A stretch of 51,509 nt of DNA from an uncultured Prevotella sp. (GCA_947177775.1 CAMWVS010000018.1:1-51509), one strand, 5' to 3'; positions 35,203-45,252 are shown, counted from the first letter of the stretch. Notes: generated by a model not told the origin, from the sequence alone. Numbers and translations: made by a program.

Positions 35203-35763
35203 CTACACTGTCATTATCTCCTTGTTCTTCGCAGCGAGCAGGTCGTCCACTTGCTTGATGAACTTGTCGTGTATCTTCTGCAGGTCGTTTTCGGCGTCCT
35301 TTTCAACGTCTTCTGACAGTCCGTCCTTGATGGCCTTCTTCAGCTTGTCCTTCACATCAGCACGCACGTTACGGATCTGCACCTTGATGTTCTCGCCATA
35401 TTTGTTGCACTGTTTGGCCAGTTCGCGACGACGTTCCTCCGTGGGCTGAGGTATTCCGAGGCGGATCATTTCGCCGTTGTTCTCAGGAGTGATGCCGACG
35501 TCGCTGTCCATGATGGCCTTTTCGATGCTGCGTATCATCTTCTTGTCCCACGGCTTGATGGCGATGGAACGAGCATCGGGCGTTGTCACTGTGGCAACCT
35601 GATTGAGCGGAACCATGGAGCCGTAGGAGTCTACTCTCACGCCGTCGAGAATGGCGGCGTTGGCGCGGCCTGCACGCACGCGCGACAGCTGCTCGTCGAG
35701 ATACATCACAGCCATCTCCATCTTCTCTTCGGCCGAAGCCAATGTTTCTTTTACGTCTATCAT
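35203..35763 (-). CDS. frr: Ribosome recycling factor
   Basis: The 186-residue protein is a full-length RRF, which splits post-termination ribosomes with EF-G. Family segments are visible: [16 protein letters not shown] near residue 27, [16 protein letters not shown], then [17 protein letters not shown], and the helical C-terminus. A good promoter lies 64-95 bases upstream (35827-35858). It is followed by rsgA, another ribosome-related gene, so the two may form a transcript interrupted by the 35141 hairpin. Confidence 0.96.
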   Translation of the reverse strand: MIDVKETLASAEEKMEMAVMYLDEQLSRVRAGRANAAILDGVRVDSYGSMVPLNQVATVTTPDARSIAIKPWDKKMIRSIEKAIMDSDVGITPENNGEMIRLGIPQPTEERRRELAKQCNKYGENIKVQIRNVRADVKDKLKKAIKDGLSEDVEKDAENDLQKIHDKFIKQVDDLLAAKNKEIMTV

Positions 35764-35826
35764 ACTATATAATAATGTGTATTTGTTTGTTTCATACGGT
35801 CAGTATGCGGATAGCATTTCGTTTTA

Positions 35827-35858
35827 CAAATTTAATTATTAAATTCCGTACAGACAAA
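35827..35858 (-). promoter_or_regulatory. Promoter of frr
   Basis: On the minus strand, TTTG (35855-35858), 20 bases, then TAAATTTG (35827-35834) matches the Bacteroidota promoter pattern upstream of frr. Confidence 0.7.
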
Positions 35859-36026
35859 CATTTAATGTTTTTTTTCAATTTAAGTGGCAAAATCAGCTCT
35901 TTTTCCGCCGCCCCTACTCTCAACTGGCGAATCTGCCATTAAGCCGTGTGCGTCAAGAATGTTTGTTTATTCTATTCGATTCTAATAAAGATTTGTCAGA
36001 GAATGAGTAATGTGTGTCGCAATGAG

Positions 36027-36090
36027 ATAAATAAAAACAAGCAGTGTCAAATTATAATAGTTAAGCTTGACACTGCTTGTTTTTATTTAT
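36027..36090. terminator. Bidirectional terminator hairpin
   Basis: Perfect 23-base arms (36027-36049 and 36068-36090, core AACAAGCAGTGTCA) surround an 18-base loop. Each strand ends its 3' arm in TTTTTATTTAT. It lies after the leftward winged-helix relic. Apart from this hairpin and the frr promoter, 35764-36192 holds nothing I can support. Confidence 0.8.
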
Positions 36091-36192
36091 GTTCATTAGA
36101 AACTGATTATCAGTGTATGATATTTTCTATCTTATGTAATAGTATATGAAGATATAAAAAGAATTTAACGTGTATTACCACATTCTAATGTC

Positions 36193-36426
36193 TCAAAGAA
36201 TACTATTACCAACATCTGTCAAGAAGTATTTTTGGTCTCGATGCCTCAAGTTTTCAGGGTGGGTCATATTTACCCAACCTCGCTCTAGCATTGGATTCAA
36301 AACAGACTTTCGGAAACTCTCCTTGTCTTTATAACCACAAACCGCCATCAAATCCACCAAAGGATGAGTACCTTCACTCAATAATTCCAAGACTTTCCGT
36401 TCATTGTCGGTTGTTGCCGGTTTCAT
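36193..36426 (-). pseudogene. C-terminal winged-helix remnant of an AlbA_2/Fic-type protein
   Basis: The 77-codon frame encodes only a winged helix (LLSEGTHPLVDLMAVCGYKD, then RKSVLNPMLERGWVNMTHPE, RDQKYFLT), the module that ends many Schlafen AlbA_2 and Fic-type proteins. Upstream in frame are TTDKKPTRTD-like codons, then a stop. In a shifted frame the 15-base repeats at 36458-36502 read AGITD three times. Both resemble the low-complexity T-D-rich linker that precedes this winged helix in such proteins, so I read it as a truncated, frameshifted gene. A stand-alone small DNA-binding protein is the alternative. Confidence 0.6.
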
Positions 36427-36510
36427 GTCGGTTCTTGTCGGTTTCTTGTCGGTTGTTATCGGTTATTCCTGCATCGGTTATTCCTGCATCGGTTATTCCT
36501 GCATAAGGGA
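36427..36510. repeat. Short tandem repeats upstream of the winged-helix remnant
   Basis: Three exact copies of ATCGGTTATTCCTGC occupy 36458-36472, 36473-36487 and 36488-36502. They are preceded by degenerate 10-11 base units of TGTCGGTTCT type from 36425. Confidence 0.85.
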
Positions 36511-36639
36511 TGACATTAAGTTTTCCCGCCGCCTCATCACATATCAGCGCTCATAACCGAATCGTATGACTTCAAGGATATCAGCCCCCTTCAATCATCA
36601 CTCCGGACCCTGATTCCGAGTTCTTCAAGTAATGATAAT

Positions 36640-36860
36640 ATCACGGAATTTAACACTTGAAAAATTCAATTCTGGAGAGCGGGAAAGCCGAAATCCTGAC
36701 ATTTCACACCCGCCGTCCTCCCGTTTTTCGTCCGCCGCCGACCAACGGGGCCCTCCCGGGGTTGCGAAAGCGGCCCCGTTGCATGACAACGGCAGCCCCG
36801 TTGCAACACAACGGGGCCATTACGGCAGAGCCGGGAGGGCCTTACGGCAAAATAAAAACA
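36640..36860. repeat. GC-rich intergenic repeat cluster, copy 2
   Basis: The stretch is built from GGCCCCGTTGCA and AACGGGGCC words and ends in CCGGGAGGGCCTTACGGCAA (36831-36850), shared with 20870-20888. Open frames 36632-36920 are by-products. From 36861 to 37260 I see no gene and no clear element. Confidence 0.7.
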
Positions 36861-37261
36861 GACAAACTATTGCACACTTTCGTTATTTCAGCGATAACAG
36901 ACTATAATTCAGATATTTAAGAATGCACGCGCAAAACTCGCGAATTTGCAGCCAAAGGATTTTTATTTCAGAATATTGCAAGGATTTTAAGGCATTTGTC
37001 CGCTTTCTTCCGAGTTTTTAACAGTTCGTTTTCCGAGAGCGACGCCCCTGCTATTCGCCTGATTGAAATTCAACTCCGCGTATGTCTAAGTCACGGTTCA
37101 GCCGTTCAACTGTATGCCGGCAAGAATACGCTATTGATGCCTTTTGCGCCTTTGCGCGGAAAAGAAATAATCTGTTATATCAACGTTTCGGCTACCGTTT
37201 CAGAATATTATCGCAGTCCGGAAGCGCAAACACAGTTATATTTTCTAAACTTTGTGAAAAC

Positions 37262-37293
37262 CTTGGAAAACATTTCATATATCACTACCTTTG
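37262..37293 (+). promoter_or_regulatory. Promoter of cysK
   Basis: CTTG (37262-37265), 20 bases, then TACCTTTG (37286-37293) fits the Bacteroidota promoter pattern 49 bases before the cysK ATG. Confidence 0.65.
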
Positions 37294-37341
37294 CATCAGA
37301 GAAAATTTCTCTTTCATAAAACCACATAAACAAAGAACAGC

Positions 37342-38307
37342 ATGACAAGAATAGCCAACAACCTCACAGAACTTATCGGAGGCACACCGCTTCTTGAACT
37401 GGGCAAGTATTCGGCACAGCAGGAACTTGCCACTCCCATAATTGCAAAAGTAGAGTATTTCAATCCCGGCGGAAGCGTAAAGGACCGCATTGCGCTGGCC
37501 ATGATTGAGAACGCCGAGCGTTCAGGACGGCTTCGTCCCGGCGCGACAATCATAGAACCCACCAGCGGCAACACCGGAATCGGACTGACTCTCGTGGCCG
37601 CAATCAAGGGATACAGACTTATTCTCACCATGCCCGAGACCATGAGCGTGGAACGCCGGAATCTGGTCAGAGCCTACGGCGCGGAAGTGCGTCTCACGCC
37701 TGGTGCCGACGGCATGGGAGGAGCCATCCGCCTGGCCGAAGAGCTGAGCGCCTCCATCCCCGGAGCCGTCATACTCCAGCAGTTCGAGAACCCCATCTGC
37801 CCGCAAATACACTATGAGACAACGGCCAACGAAATATGGACCGACACAGACGGACAGGTTGACGTCTTCGTTGCCGGCGTGGGCACCGGCGGAACAATAT
37901 CCGGCGTGGGACGAAGGCTGAAAGAACTGAAACCGGAAGTAAGGATTGTGGCCGTCGAGCCGCTCTCATCGCCCGTACTCAACGGCGGGAAAGCCGGTCC
38001 ACACAAGATTCAGGGCATCGGGGCCGGCTTCATTCCTGCCATCTACGACGCTTCTGTTGTAGACGAGGTGATTGACGTTGACAACGACGACGCCATCCGC
38101 ACAGGACGCCAACTGGCCGCAACCGAAGGTCTGCTGGTCGGCATATCCTCAGGAGCGGCTGCATTCGCAGCGGCAGAGATTGCCCGCAGGCCGGAATTCG
38201 CCGGCAAGAATGTGGTGGCGCTGCTTCCGGACACTGGCGAGAGATACCTCTCTACCGTGCTCTATGACTTCGACGGCTATCCGCTTCCTGACGCGCAGCG
38301 GAGGTGA
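37342..38307 (+). CDS. cysK: Cysteine synthase A (O-acetylserine sulfhydrylase)
   Basis: This 321-residue PLP enzyme makes cysteine from O-acetylserine and sulfide, using the product of the cysE-encoded enzyme at 7519. The PLP lysine lies in [10 protein letters not shown] (about residue 42). The substrate loop TSGNTGIGL (about 73-81), phosphate-binding [11 protein letters not shown] (about 180-190) and the late ISSGAAA are all intact. It has its own promoter and is followed by a GC-rich hairpin, so it is monocistronic. Confidence 0.96.
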   Translation: MTRIANNLTELIGGTPLLELGKYSAQQELATPIIAKVEYFNPGGSVKDRIALAMIENAERSGRLRPGATIIEPTSGNTGIGLTLVAAIKGYRLILTMPETMSVERRNLVRAYGAEVRLTPGADGMGGAIRLAEELSASIPGAVILQQFENPICPQIHYETTANEIWTDTDGQVDVFVAGVGTGGTISGVGRRLKELKPEVRIVAVEPLSSPVLNGGKAGPHKIQGIGAGFIPAIYDASVVDEVIDVDNDDAIRTGRQLAATEGLLVGISSGAAAFAAAEIARRPEFAGKNVVALLPDTGERYLSTVLYDFDGYPLPDAQRR

Positions 38308-38343
38308 AGGCCAAGCCGAAAAAAACACATTTGCATCACGATA

Positions 38344-38391
38344 CCCGCATTCCGGCCGCTGACGGGAATACCTCAGCGGCCGGAATGCGGG
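38344..38391 (+). terminator. GC-rich hairpin after cysK
   Basis: Perfect 19-base arms (38344-38362, CCCGCATTCCGGCCGCTGA, and 38373-38391) enclose a ten-base loop, 36 bases after the cysK stop. There is no T-run directly after, so termination is likely but not certain. Confidence 0.65.
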
Positions 38392-38424
38392 CGTAGGCAC
38401 GGAAAAAAATAAAAACTACAATTA

Positions 38425-38456
38425 TTTGGTAATTCAGCTGATTTACAGTATCTTTG
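38425..38456 (+). promoter_or_regulatory. Promoter of the histidine kinase operon
   Basis: TTTG (38425-38428), 20 bases, then TATCTTTG (38449-38456) is a near-ideal Bacteroidota promoter. It overlaps the first codons of the longer open frame and so fixes the kinase start at the ATG at 38486. Confidence 0.8.
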
Positions 38457-38485
38457 CAAAATATAAACCTGCTGAATTACTACTA

Positions 38486-41275
38486 ATGCGCATAAGATTA
38501 TACATCATGTCGGCCATCATGGCCATGCTCCCATACGTCTGTACACAGGCACAGAAGACGCATGACCGCGATGACGACAAATATACGATAGAACGACCGC
38601 TCGTCTATGAAGACATCTGGGACCTTCCGCCATACACATTCCTAAACAAGGACGGAGAGCCAAGCGGATTCAACATTGACCTGATAAAAACAATACTGAG
38701 AAGACTCGACATACCATACATCATACGCCTCAGACCTACGGCCGATGCCTACAACGACCTGAAAGAAGGACGATCGAACCTCATGTTGGGAATGCGCACG
38801 GCCTATCACTCGCAGTTCGGACAATACGGAACATCCATCGTCGGACTGTTCACACACGGTGTGGTCCACCCAAAACACGACAAACCGCAGATAAGGTCGG
38901 TGGAAGACCTGAAAAAATATAAGGTCGGCATGCAACGGAACAGCGTCAGCCACCGATATATGGTTACGAGCGGTATGGAAGAATACATACAACCGACGGA
39001 CGACATCAACGACGCCATCCTGAAACTGGCGGCACGGGACAGTGGCGAAGTCTTGTGGAACACACTCTCGCTGGAATACACGCTGAGGAGATATGACCTG
39101 AACAACCTCGAGATCACACCTGTCTATATTCCAAACGGCGAATACCGCTTCATGTCACAGGACGAACGCCTGCTGGAGATGATAGACAGCGTCTTTGAAG
39201 TCATGATGGCCAACGACGATGTGCCGGCGATACGCCGCAAATGGTTCTATCCGGAAGTGAAACAGAGCGGCATACCGGAATACGCATGGTACATTGCGGG
39301 AGGTCTGATTTTCATAGCACTGATGCTCATAGGCTATCACGTTGTCTACAGGCTGAGAGAAAACAGGGTCAGACGAATCAACGACAATATGACCCAACGG
39401 CTCGCACTATACATGCGTTCCTGCAAGATACAGACCTGGGCCTATGACGTTGAGCGCAAGAAGTTCATCACGTTCTCGTCGAAAGGTGAGACTGTTGAGG
39501 AATACACGAAAGAAAGCTTTTCCGTATTCTTCAATCATGACGACTTTGTCACAATCTGCAAGGCCCTGAACGACGTTCAAGAAAACCGCATAAAAACCAA
39601 AACGGTTCAGGCACGGTGTCACAGACCGTCCAATACGTCGGATGAGCACTACTTCAACATGAACATATCGGTGCTCCGCCGAAAAAACGGCAAAGCGTCA
39701 ATGCTCCTCATCACACAGCACAACGTGACGGAAGAAAGACGGAAATACATCGAGCAGAAGAACATACAACTGAAATTCCAGACGGTGTTCAACGCCGTAA
39801 ATATCGACATGGGCCTTTACGACAGCAACGGAAAACTCATTGACCTGAACGCAAAGGCCAGAAGAACACTGAACACAGACAAAATACCGGAGAAACTGCA
39901 CACCATATATGACAGTTTCGTGCCCGGCATGGTTATGGATACGGAGAACCCGGAAACAATCTATGCCACAGCTATCGTAAAACAGGGGAACGCCCTGAAA
40001 GACATCGTGCCGGAAAACATCAAATACTACGAATATATCGTCCAGCCGATCTTCTACGACGGAAAACTCATACGATACTTCATGACAGGCCGCGACATGA
40101 CCGAACTGGCAGACAACATTAACGCCGAAAGAATAAACGAAAGACTCATCAGGGAAGGTATAGCAATACAGGAAGAATACGTAAGAAACATAAACTACTG
40201 CCTTGAGGTCAGCCACATCTGGATTACACGCTACTATCCGGCAACAAAGATGCTGGAGATAACGCACGACCCGAACAAACCAGCCATGAAGCTGTCGCAG
40301 ATCAGATGCGTGAGGGTTGTGGACGAAAGCTGTCACGAAAATGTCATAAAACTCATGAACAGCATGGACAGGTATCGGACAGGGAAATTTGACATCAAGG
40401 TGAAAACCGTATTCTCTGACAACAAGCAGCGCGAGCTCTACCTTCATCTGACAGGAATACCAATCCTCGGCGACGACGGAAAGATTGACCACTACTACGG
40501 TTTGTGCCGAAACATCAGCAAGACAGAGGAAAGCGAAAGAAGACTCAAGCTGGAAATGGAGAAGGCCCGCGACGCAGAAACCGTGAAGAATGCCTTTGTC
40601 AAGAATATGAGCTACGAAATACGAACCCCGCTCAATGCAGTGATGGGATTCGCCGAACTGTTCGAATACGACCATGCGCCGGAGGACGAACCGGTCTTCA
40701 TGAACGAGATAAAACAGAACTCAGACCTCCTGTTGCGCATCGTCAACGACATACTGACGCTCTCACGCATCGACTCCGATATGATAGAGATTGTCACGGC
40801 ACCAATCGACTTCGCCGAAATATTCGCCGCCCACTGTATGAACGGATGGACACATGAACTCGCAGAAAACGTCAGAACATCCATAGAAAGCCCATACGAA
40901 CATCTCGTGGTGGACATTGACGCCAGCCATTTAGGCCAGGTGATAGAAATCATAACGTCAAACGCGGCCCACTTCACACACAACGGAAATATCAGCGCAA
41001 AATATGAATACCACCACGGAGAACTGACAATCAGCGTAGAAGACAGCGGCGAAGGTATTGAAAAGGACGTTCTGAAGACCATGTTCCAGAAAATGGATCT
41101 TTTTGAAGACATCGACCACTGCTGCATACGACTGCGATTGCTCATCTGCAAGAGGCTCGTGGAGAAAATGGGAGGACAGCTGGACATTGAGTCGGAAGCC
41201 GGCTACGGCACCACGGTATGGGTTTCAATCCCATGCAAGGCTCTGACAACAAAGAAAAAGAACATTCTTACTTAG
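38486..41275 (+). CDS. Periplasmic-sensor histidine kinase homologue lacking the phospho-acceptor His (pseudokinase)
   Basis: The 929-residue protein has a signal peptide (1-23), a periplasmic SBP_bac_3-like solute-binding domain (about 35-265), a membrane helix (about 272-295), PAS-like regions and a C-terminal kinase core. The H-box reads MSYEIRTPLNAVMGF: Tyr (codon TAC at 40613-40615) replaces the phosphorylated His. The N-box (SNAAHFT) and G1 (DSGEGI) survive, but the G2 ATP lid reads CIRLRLLICK instead of GxGLGL. It should therefore not autophosphorylate. The intact paralogue follows after 13 bases. A ligand sensor or heterodimer partner is my inference. The reading frame is intact over its full length, which argues against simple decay. 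Confidence 0.88.
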   Translation: MRIRLYIMSAIMAMLPYVCTQAQKTHDRDDDKYTIERPLVYEDIWDLPPYTFLNKDGEPSGFNIDLIKTILRRLDIPYIIRLRPTADAYNDLKEGRSNLMLGMRTAYHSQFGQYGTSIVGLFTHGVVHPKHDKPQIRSVEDLKKYKVGMQRNSVSHRYMVTSGMEEYIQPTDDINDAILKLAARDSGEVLWNTLSLEYTLRRYDLNNLEITPVYIPNGEYRFMSQDERLLEMIDSVFEVMMANDDVPAIRRKWFYPEVKQSGIPEYAWYIAGGLIFIALMLIGYHVVYRLRENRVRRINDNMTQRLALYMRSCKIQTWAYDVERKKFITFSSKGETVEEYTKESFSVFFNHDDFVTICKALNDVQENRIKTKTVQARCHRPSNTSDEHYFNMNISVLRRKNGKASMLLITQHNVTEERRKYIEQKNIQLKFQTVFNAVNIDMGLYDSNGKLIDLNAKARRTLNTDKIPEKLHTIYDSFVPGMVMDTENPETIYATAIVKQGNALKDIVPENIKYYEYIVQPIFYDGKLIRYFMTGRDMTELADNINAERINERLIREGIAIQEEYVRNINYCLEVSHIWITRYYPATKMLEITHDPNKPAMKLSQIRCVRVVDESCHENVIKLMNSMDRYRTGKFDIKVKTVFSDNKQRELYLHLTGIPILGDDGKIDHYYGLCRNISKTEESERRLKLEMEKARDAETVKNAFVKNMSYEIRTPLNAVMGFAELFEYDHAPEDEPVFMNEIKQNSDLLLRIVNDILTLSRIDSDMIEIVTAPIDFAEIFAAHCMNGWTHELAENVRTSIESPYEHLVVDIDASHLGQVIEIITSNAAHFTHNGNISAKYEYHHGELTISVEDSGEGIEKDVLKTMFQKMDLFEDIDHCCIRLRLLICKRLVEKMGGQLDIESEAGYGTTVWVSIPCKALTTKKKNILT

Positions 41276-41288
41276 AGAAAAGCCATTT

Positions 41289-44117
41289 ATGACAATACAT
41301 GTTTCAAGATACATAACGGTTCGTGCCGCCCTTATCATATTCCTGCTGGCAGGCTGCATGACATCCACCATGGCCAATCCGGACTCAATACAGTACAACA
41401 GGGAGAGGCCGCTGCGCATCGTTTCCGACTGGAATTTCGCACCGTATGAATATACCAACGACCACGGAGAACCGGAAGGATACAACATCAGCATTCTTAA
41501 AGCCATACTCCATAGACTGAACATTCCATACGTTTTCGTCCAACGGAAGCTGGACCACGCCGTAAGCATGTTCAACGCAGGCGACGCCGACCTCATGATA
41601 GAACCGGTCAACAGTCACATCAAGCCAGACGGAAAGCGGTTCTACAGCCGGAAATCACTCGCCCCCTACAAGGTGAAGGTCGCCTACAAGAAAGGAACAA
41701 AACCATTGACCGACCTGAGCAAGCTCGAACCGGAAGACACCCTGATACTCAAAAAATACGATTATGCAACGAAAATGATACTCAGCCGCGACGACATTGA
41801 CCGCCGGCAGATTATCTTCCGCTCACCACGGACCAACATGCAGGACATTGCAAACAAGGAAAGGCTGTATTTCGTGTGGGGCGAAAAGCCAATCGAGAAG
41901 ATGCTGAAAGAGTTCAACATAACCGACATAGAGCTGGGAGAAATAAATATCCCGGCCGGTGAGATGAGATTCGTGAGTCACGACAGCCATCTCATAAAAA
42001 TGCTGGACGAGCAGTTCGCACGCATGGAGCAACAGGGAACGGTAATAAGACTGAAGAACAAATGGTTCCACCCCGAACTCGACGACAACGATGCTTCGCC
42101 CGTGGTGCTCATCATCATCATCGCCGTAATAATTCTGGTGGTTGTCACCGTGGCCGGAAACCACATCATAACAGCACGCATCAAAAAAAACACGCAACTC
42201 ACGGTAGAGAAGAACAACATCATACAGGAAGCACTGAGAATCAGCCGTCAGAACGTGATATGCACCAATCTCAAGACACAGCACATCAGCAATGTCTATG
42301 GCAGGCACGTGCCGGAAGCCGGAATTACGCTCAGCCAATACTACGAACGGATTGCACCGGAAGAAAGGCATGGCATGACGGAATTCATCGAAAAGTTTTC
42401 TTCCGCCAATGACAACAAATCGGAGGAATTCACCTACCGGTGGAATTCCGGCACGGAAAGCGTTCCCGACTGGCGGGTGATACACAGCAACTCCATACGC
42501 GAGACAAAGCGTAACGGCAAAGTTATCAACATCATCAGCACACTGACGGATATCACAGACGATTTGGCCAACGAACTGCAAGCCGGCGAGATTGCCATGA
42601 CCTACAACAGCATGTTCGAAATGACAATAACGGGACTCGCGCTCCACGACAGCAACGGCTTCCTGATTGACGCCAACAAGAAAATGAGGGAGCTGCTGCG
42701 CTTCAACACGCCAAAGGACGAATTCTACTACAGCAAATGCTGGTTTGACTTCCCGTCAATAAAGGATGCCATCGGCTCTTCTGAAATAAAAGAAGTCCAC
42801 TTCTGCACAAAGATAGACGTGCCGGAAAGAAACGTGTCCGAATATATAGAGATGCGTATACAGCCAATCCGAAACAAGGAAAACGAGCTGGTTTATATTC
42901 TATTCACTGTCCGACCTATCAGCGAAGAACGCAACCTCTACCAGCTCTCCAAGAAGAACAATAACACTCTCAGGACCATCAGGCAGGCCGCCACACGGGC
43001 CGAGGAGGAGCTTATGTATCTGCTGGAGGAAAGCAAGACCAGAGTATGGAGGTCGTCATTTGCAGACAGGACTGTGTCTTTCTATAAAGGACTGCACAAA
43101 CGGGGAATCACAATTGGCATGGACAGGATCGTTGAATGCGCCATCAATGACGACGACAAGCCTCTGGTACGCAACTTCATAGACCCGCCTCACGACAACG
43201 TCACGTCCAAAACGGCAGTACTGGCCATGCGGAACATGTTTGAGGACGACGGAGAGAAGCGCTGGTACTCCATGAACCGCATGCCGAGCTACGACAATAA
43301 CGGCAACATAACAGGAACCTTCGGACTCATCAGGGACATCACCGAGCTAATCGAAGCACAGGAAAAACTGAAACAAGAGACACTGCGGGCCAATGAATCG
43401 GAACGCCAGAAGAGCATGTTCCTCGCCAACATGAGCCACGAGATACGCACACCGCTCAACTCCATCGTGGGCTTCTGTGACCTTCTCCAGACCATCGACG
43501 CACCGGAAGACCGCAAGGAGTTCCTGCGCATAATACGCAACAATTGCAGCATGCTTCTGCATATCATCAACGATGTGCTTATCATATCGTCAATGGACAA
43601 CGACGGCCTGACCATAGACCCCCACGACGTAGACTTCGCCACAACGTTTGATGACGTCTGCGCAACGTTTGCCCAACAGGTGAGCGAGAACGGAATACAA
43701 TTCATAAAGGAAAATCCCTACCGCTCACTGCGCACGAAATTGGACAATGACCGAATCCAACAGGTTATCGTCAACTTCATTACCAACGCCATAAAGCACA
43801 CCCGCCAGGGACACATACGCGTGGGCTACCGCATCGAGGACGGCGGCATACGCATCTATTGTGAGGACACCGGCAGCGGCATACCAAAGGAAAAATACGA
43901 AGATGTTTTCCGCCGCTTCGTCAAACTCAACGACTTCGTCCAGGGAACGGGACTGGGACTGAGCATCTGTAAGGCCATTGCCGACAGTTGCGGCGGCCGA
44001 ATCGGAGTAGACTCGGAACTTGACCGCGGTTCTACATTCTGGATATGGATACCGTGTGACATAGAAAGCGCGGAAGAAGCAAACAAGAAAACCCAAATAA
44101 CCGAAGAAATAATATAA
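41289..44117 (+). CDS. Periplasmic-sensor histidine kinase (SBP_bac_3 - PAS - HisKA - HATPase)
   Basis: The 942-residue paralogue of the preceding gene has a lipoprotein-like or Sec signal (LLAGC near residue 22), an amino-acid-type solute-binding domain (about 38-265), one membrane helix (about 275-298), PAS-like domains, and a full kinase core. His717 lies in MSHEIRTPLNSI, the N-box is NFITNAIKHT, G1 is CEDTGSGI, and the lid is GTGLGLSI. It should sense a periplasmic small molecule and autophosphorylate. There is no receiver domain on it and no response regulator in the window. The AraC gene starts 7 bases later. Confidence 0.93.
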   Translation: MTIHVSRYITVRAALIIFLLAGCMTSTMANPDSIQYNRERPLRIVSDWNFAPYEYTNDHGEPEGYNISILKAILHRLNIPYVFVQRKLDHAVSMFNAGDADLMIEPVNSHIKPDGKRFYSRKSLAPYKVKVAYKKGTKPLTDLSKLEPEDTLILKKYDYATKMILSRDDIDRRQIIFRSPRTNMQDIANKERLYFVWGEKPIEKMLKEFNITDIELGEINIPAGEMRFVSHDSHLIKMLDEQFARMEQQGTVIRLKNKWFHPELDDNDASPVVLIIIIAVIILVVVTVAGNHIITARIKKNTQLTVEKNNIIQEALRISRQNVICTNLKTQHISNVYGRHVPEAGITLSQYYERIAPEERHGMTEFIEKFSSANDNKSEEFTYRWNSGTESVPDWRVIHSNSIRETKRNGKVINIISTLTDITDDLANELQAGEIAMTYNSMFEMTITGLALHDSNGFLIDANKKMRELLRFNTPKDEFYYSKCWFDFPSIKDAIGSSEIKEVHFCTKIDVPERNVSEYIEMRIQPIRNKENELVYILFTVRPISEERNLYQLSKKNNNTLRTIRQAATRAEEELMYLLEESKTRVWRSSFADRTVSFYKGLHKRGITIGMDRIVECAINDDDKPLVRNFIDPPHDNVTSKTAVLAMRNMFEDDGEKRWYSMNRMPSYDNNGNITGTFGLIRDITELIEAQEKLKQETLRANESERQKSMFLANMSHEIRTPLNSIVGFCDLLQTIDAPEDRKEFLRIIRNNCSMLLHIINDVLIISSMDNDGLTIDPHDVDFATTFDDVCATFAQQVSENGIQFIKENPYRSLRTKLDNDRIQQVIVNFITNAIKHTRQGHIRVGYRIEDGGIRIYCEDTGSGIPKEKYEDVFRRFVKLNDFVQGTGLGLSICKAIADSCGGRIGVDSELDRGSTFWIWIPCDIESAEEANKKTQITEEII

Positions 44118-44124
44118 GAAGAAT

Positions 44125-44997
44125 ATGCAAGAAAGTAAGTACATTCTGGCCAACGAGCGAGACCTGTTATGGGGACTCACCGTGAGCTCTGTCGGATATG
44201 AAGAGATTGCGCCGGGGGATCCCTACCCCACCCGCGGCCATGCTGACGGCTACTACTTCCATGTGGACGAAGGCCGGGAACTAAACGAATACCAGCTTCT
44301 CTACGTACCAGAGGGGTGCGGAGTGTTCCGCAGTGCCACAATGGAGGAAACGGAAATCCACGAGGGAGACATGTTTCTGCTCTTCCCGGGCGAGTGGCAC
44401 ACCTATTATCCGAAGCCCGACACTGGCTGGAAGAGCTATTGGATAGGCTTCAAAGGCAAGAACATGGACGACCGCGTTCTCCACGGATTCCTGCGCAAGG
44501 AGAAGCCTATCTACCATATAGGATTTTCAAACATCATTGTCCATCTCTACAAACAGGCGTTAAACGCCGCAAACGAGGAACAGGCCTACGTCCAACAACT
44601 GCTGGCAGGCATTGTCAACCATCTGATAGGCACGATGTATTCGCTCGAGCGCAACATCGAACTGAACAAGAACCATGCCCACGTTGACATGGTGCGCCGC
44701 GCACGACTGAGAATCTACGATGCCCTGGAAAGCAGCCTGACCATCCAGCAGATTGCGGAAGAGCTGGGCGTGAGCTACTCCAACTTCAGAAAGCTGTTCA
44801 AGGAATACACCGGACTTTCTCCCGCCACCTACCAGCAGGATCTCAAGCTCCAGCGGGCAAAAGAACTGCTGAGCACGACAAACCTGAGCATAAAGGAGAT
44901 TGCATATCGTCTCAACTTTGATTCACCCGACTATTTCTCCGCCAAGTTCAAGATAAAGACGGGACGCAAGCCAAGCGAGATGAGGGAAAGGAGATGA
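44125..44997 (+). CDS. AraC-family transcriptional regulator with cupin sensor domain
   Basis: The 290-residue protein has an N-terminal cupin (about 20-110, YFHVDEGRELNEYQ, GDMFLLFPGEWHTYYP) and a C-terminal double HTH (about 190-290, SLTIQQIAEELGVSYSNFRK and LSIKEIAYRLNFDSPDYFSA). This is the architecture of AraC/RhaS-type sugar regulators. It is translated from the same mRNA as the two kinases (7-base gap) but has no receiver domain. The rhamnose genes lie 2.3 kb downstream past nhaD. In B. thetaiotaomicron the rhamnose operon is controlled by an AraC-type regulator, so a rhamnose role is possible. Gene order instead ties it to the kinases. Confidence 0.9.
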   Translation: MQESKYILANERDLLWGLTVSSVGYEEIAPGDPYPTRGHADGYYFHVDEGRELNEYQLLYVPEGCGVFRSATMEETEIHEGDMFLLFPGEWHTYYPKPDTGWKSYWIGFKGKNMDDRVLHGFLRKEKPIYHIGFSNIIVHLYKQALNAANEEQAYVQQLLAGIVNHLIGTMYSLERNIELNKNHAHVDMVRRARLRIYDALESSLTIQQIAEELGVSYSNFRKLFKEYTGLSPATYQQDLKLQRAKELLSTTNLSIKEIAYRLNFDSPDYFSAKFKIKTGRKPSEMRERR

Positions 44998-45186
44998 AAG
45001 GAGGCCCTCTTCCGAATATCTCCGGCCACCTCCCTGCCTCCCCCAAAAGTGGAGATGCCTGCGGAATGACAATGTTCAGGCCGTGGATGGTGGTGAAGAA
45101 CGTACCATCGCAGCAACTTATGCAGATTGCCTGTCCGAAACAATATGCGGACAACCGCGATTACAAATACATGACAACTTGTGAAT

Positions 45187-45240
45187 AAACGAAACGTGCC
45201 GGAAATAATGTTAAGACATGATTTCCGGCACGGTTCGTTT
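45187..45240. terminator. Bidirectional terminator between araC-type gene and nhaD
   Basis: Arms 45187-45206 (AAACGAAACGTGCCGGAAAT) and 45221-45240 pair with one mismatch around a 14-base loop. The genes on both sides converge here. Confidence 0.8.
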
Positions 45241-45252
45241 ATCACCTAAGTA

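Noticed and set aside
39698..40675. 325-codon leftward open frame
   Set aside because: Antisense to the kinase homologue; hydrophobic composition is an artefact of the opposite strand.
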